NCBI RefSeq assembly: GCF_003148465.1
Contig: NZ_QGGI01000006.1
Span: 90,003-154,002 of the forward strand
Length of the DNA: 64,000 bases
Direction of reading: 5' to 3'
Origin: Oceanotoga teriensis
Lineage (GTDB): Bacteria > Thermotogota > Thermotogae > Petrotogales > Petrotogaceae
Every line of letters starts with the position of its first letter. Within the stretch, counting starts at the first letter, position 1. A program made the position numbers and the translations under genes. Under the pieces are notes generated by a model, which ran no database searches, was not told the origin of the DNA, and saw only the letters and a list, made by a program, of their open reading frames with translations. This document shows, piece by piece, positions 63,879 through 64,000 of this stretch.

Positions 63879-64000
63879 CATTTTGCACCTCCAAAATAAT
63901 TTTTGTATAGTATCTTTCTAAATTCTAAAAACGTTTATTTAAAGTAATTTTAAACGATGTTAAAAGGGATATTTACCTCCATAGGTTATAATTAAATTGT
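63879..64000. other. Array 2 distal flank
   Basis: No complete gene. On the minus strand there is a promoter-like stretch, a GGAGGTG ribosome site and an ATG at 63881 that runs straight into the terminal CRISPR repeat and stops after two codons. It looks like a gene start whose body has been replaced by the array. Confidence 0.4.

Noticed and set aside
1..64000. tRNA, rRNA and insertion sequences
   Set aside because: I looked for tRNA-like cloverleaf starts, conserved rRNA stretches, transposase genes with inverted ends and integrase genes, and saw none.

Overview
This window is a very AT-rich (about three quarters A+T) bacterial chromosome segment with strong GGAGG-type ribosome binding sites and frequent TTG or GTG starts. 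The best guess is a mesophilic, low-GC Thermotogota (Petrotogaceae-like, for example the Oceanotoga/Geotoga type). Reasons are the aspartate dehydrogenase/NadA/NadC route to NAD, first known from Thermotoga, the glucosylglycerate-type sugar genes, and a Cmr-type CRISPR system with 30-bp repeats. This placement is inference; no rRNA or other phylogenetic marker is present.

Region by region. 1-1576: a 5'-complete methyl-accepting chemotaxis protein running off the left edge. 1688-9722: a minus-strand operon with a FecB/C/D/E-type metal-chelate ABC importer followed directly by a NifH-like ATPase and two NifD/K-like subunits, headed by an AraC regulator. 9846-17089: a second iron-type set, namely a heterodimeric IrtAB/YbtPQ-like ABC pair, another AraC regulator and an ECF transporter (EcfA1A2, a frameshifted EcfT, and a Trep_Strep-type S component). 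Three perfect TTAG-N6-CTAA boxes, which match the core of the DtxR consensus, lie upstream of these units. They suggest one metal-controlled regulon in which an imported chelate is reduced by a nitrogenase-like enzyme.

17237-22196: a TrmO-like/UvrA-like fusion protein under a MerR/GyrI-like regulator, then a GrpB-family gene. 22313-24808: nadX-nadA-nadC. 24958-31050: an exported orphan protein and an AfuABC-like importer whose permease carries an extra extracytoplasmic domain. 31177-34813: two MATE pumps flanking a MerR regulator. 34902-37245: an esterase, a transglutaminase-like protein and a DpnI homologue. 37380-44704: a sugar importer with an RpiR regulator, a GH13_18 phosphorylase and a divergent GT4 glycosyltransferase.

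44708-64000 is an accessory and defence island. It holds an orphan CRISPR leader with a single repeat, decayed helicase and unknown genes, an AdhR-like operon with a nonsense-mutated cupin, a decayed sulfatase-modifying-factor gene, an RloC-like anticodon-nuclease candidate, and a PD-(D/E)xK nuclease with a RAMA domain. It ends with a complete type III-B (Cmr) operon between two co-oriented CRISPR arrays of 15 and 14 repeats. The Cmr operon is unusual: Cas10 lacks the HD domain, there are two cmr4 paralogues, and a large CARF-nuclease (Card1/Can2-like) gene is embedded in it. No cas1, cas2 or cas6 is present, so spacer acquisition and crRNA processing must be encoded elsewhere.
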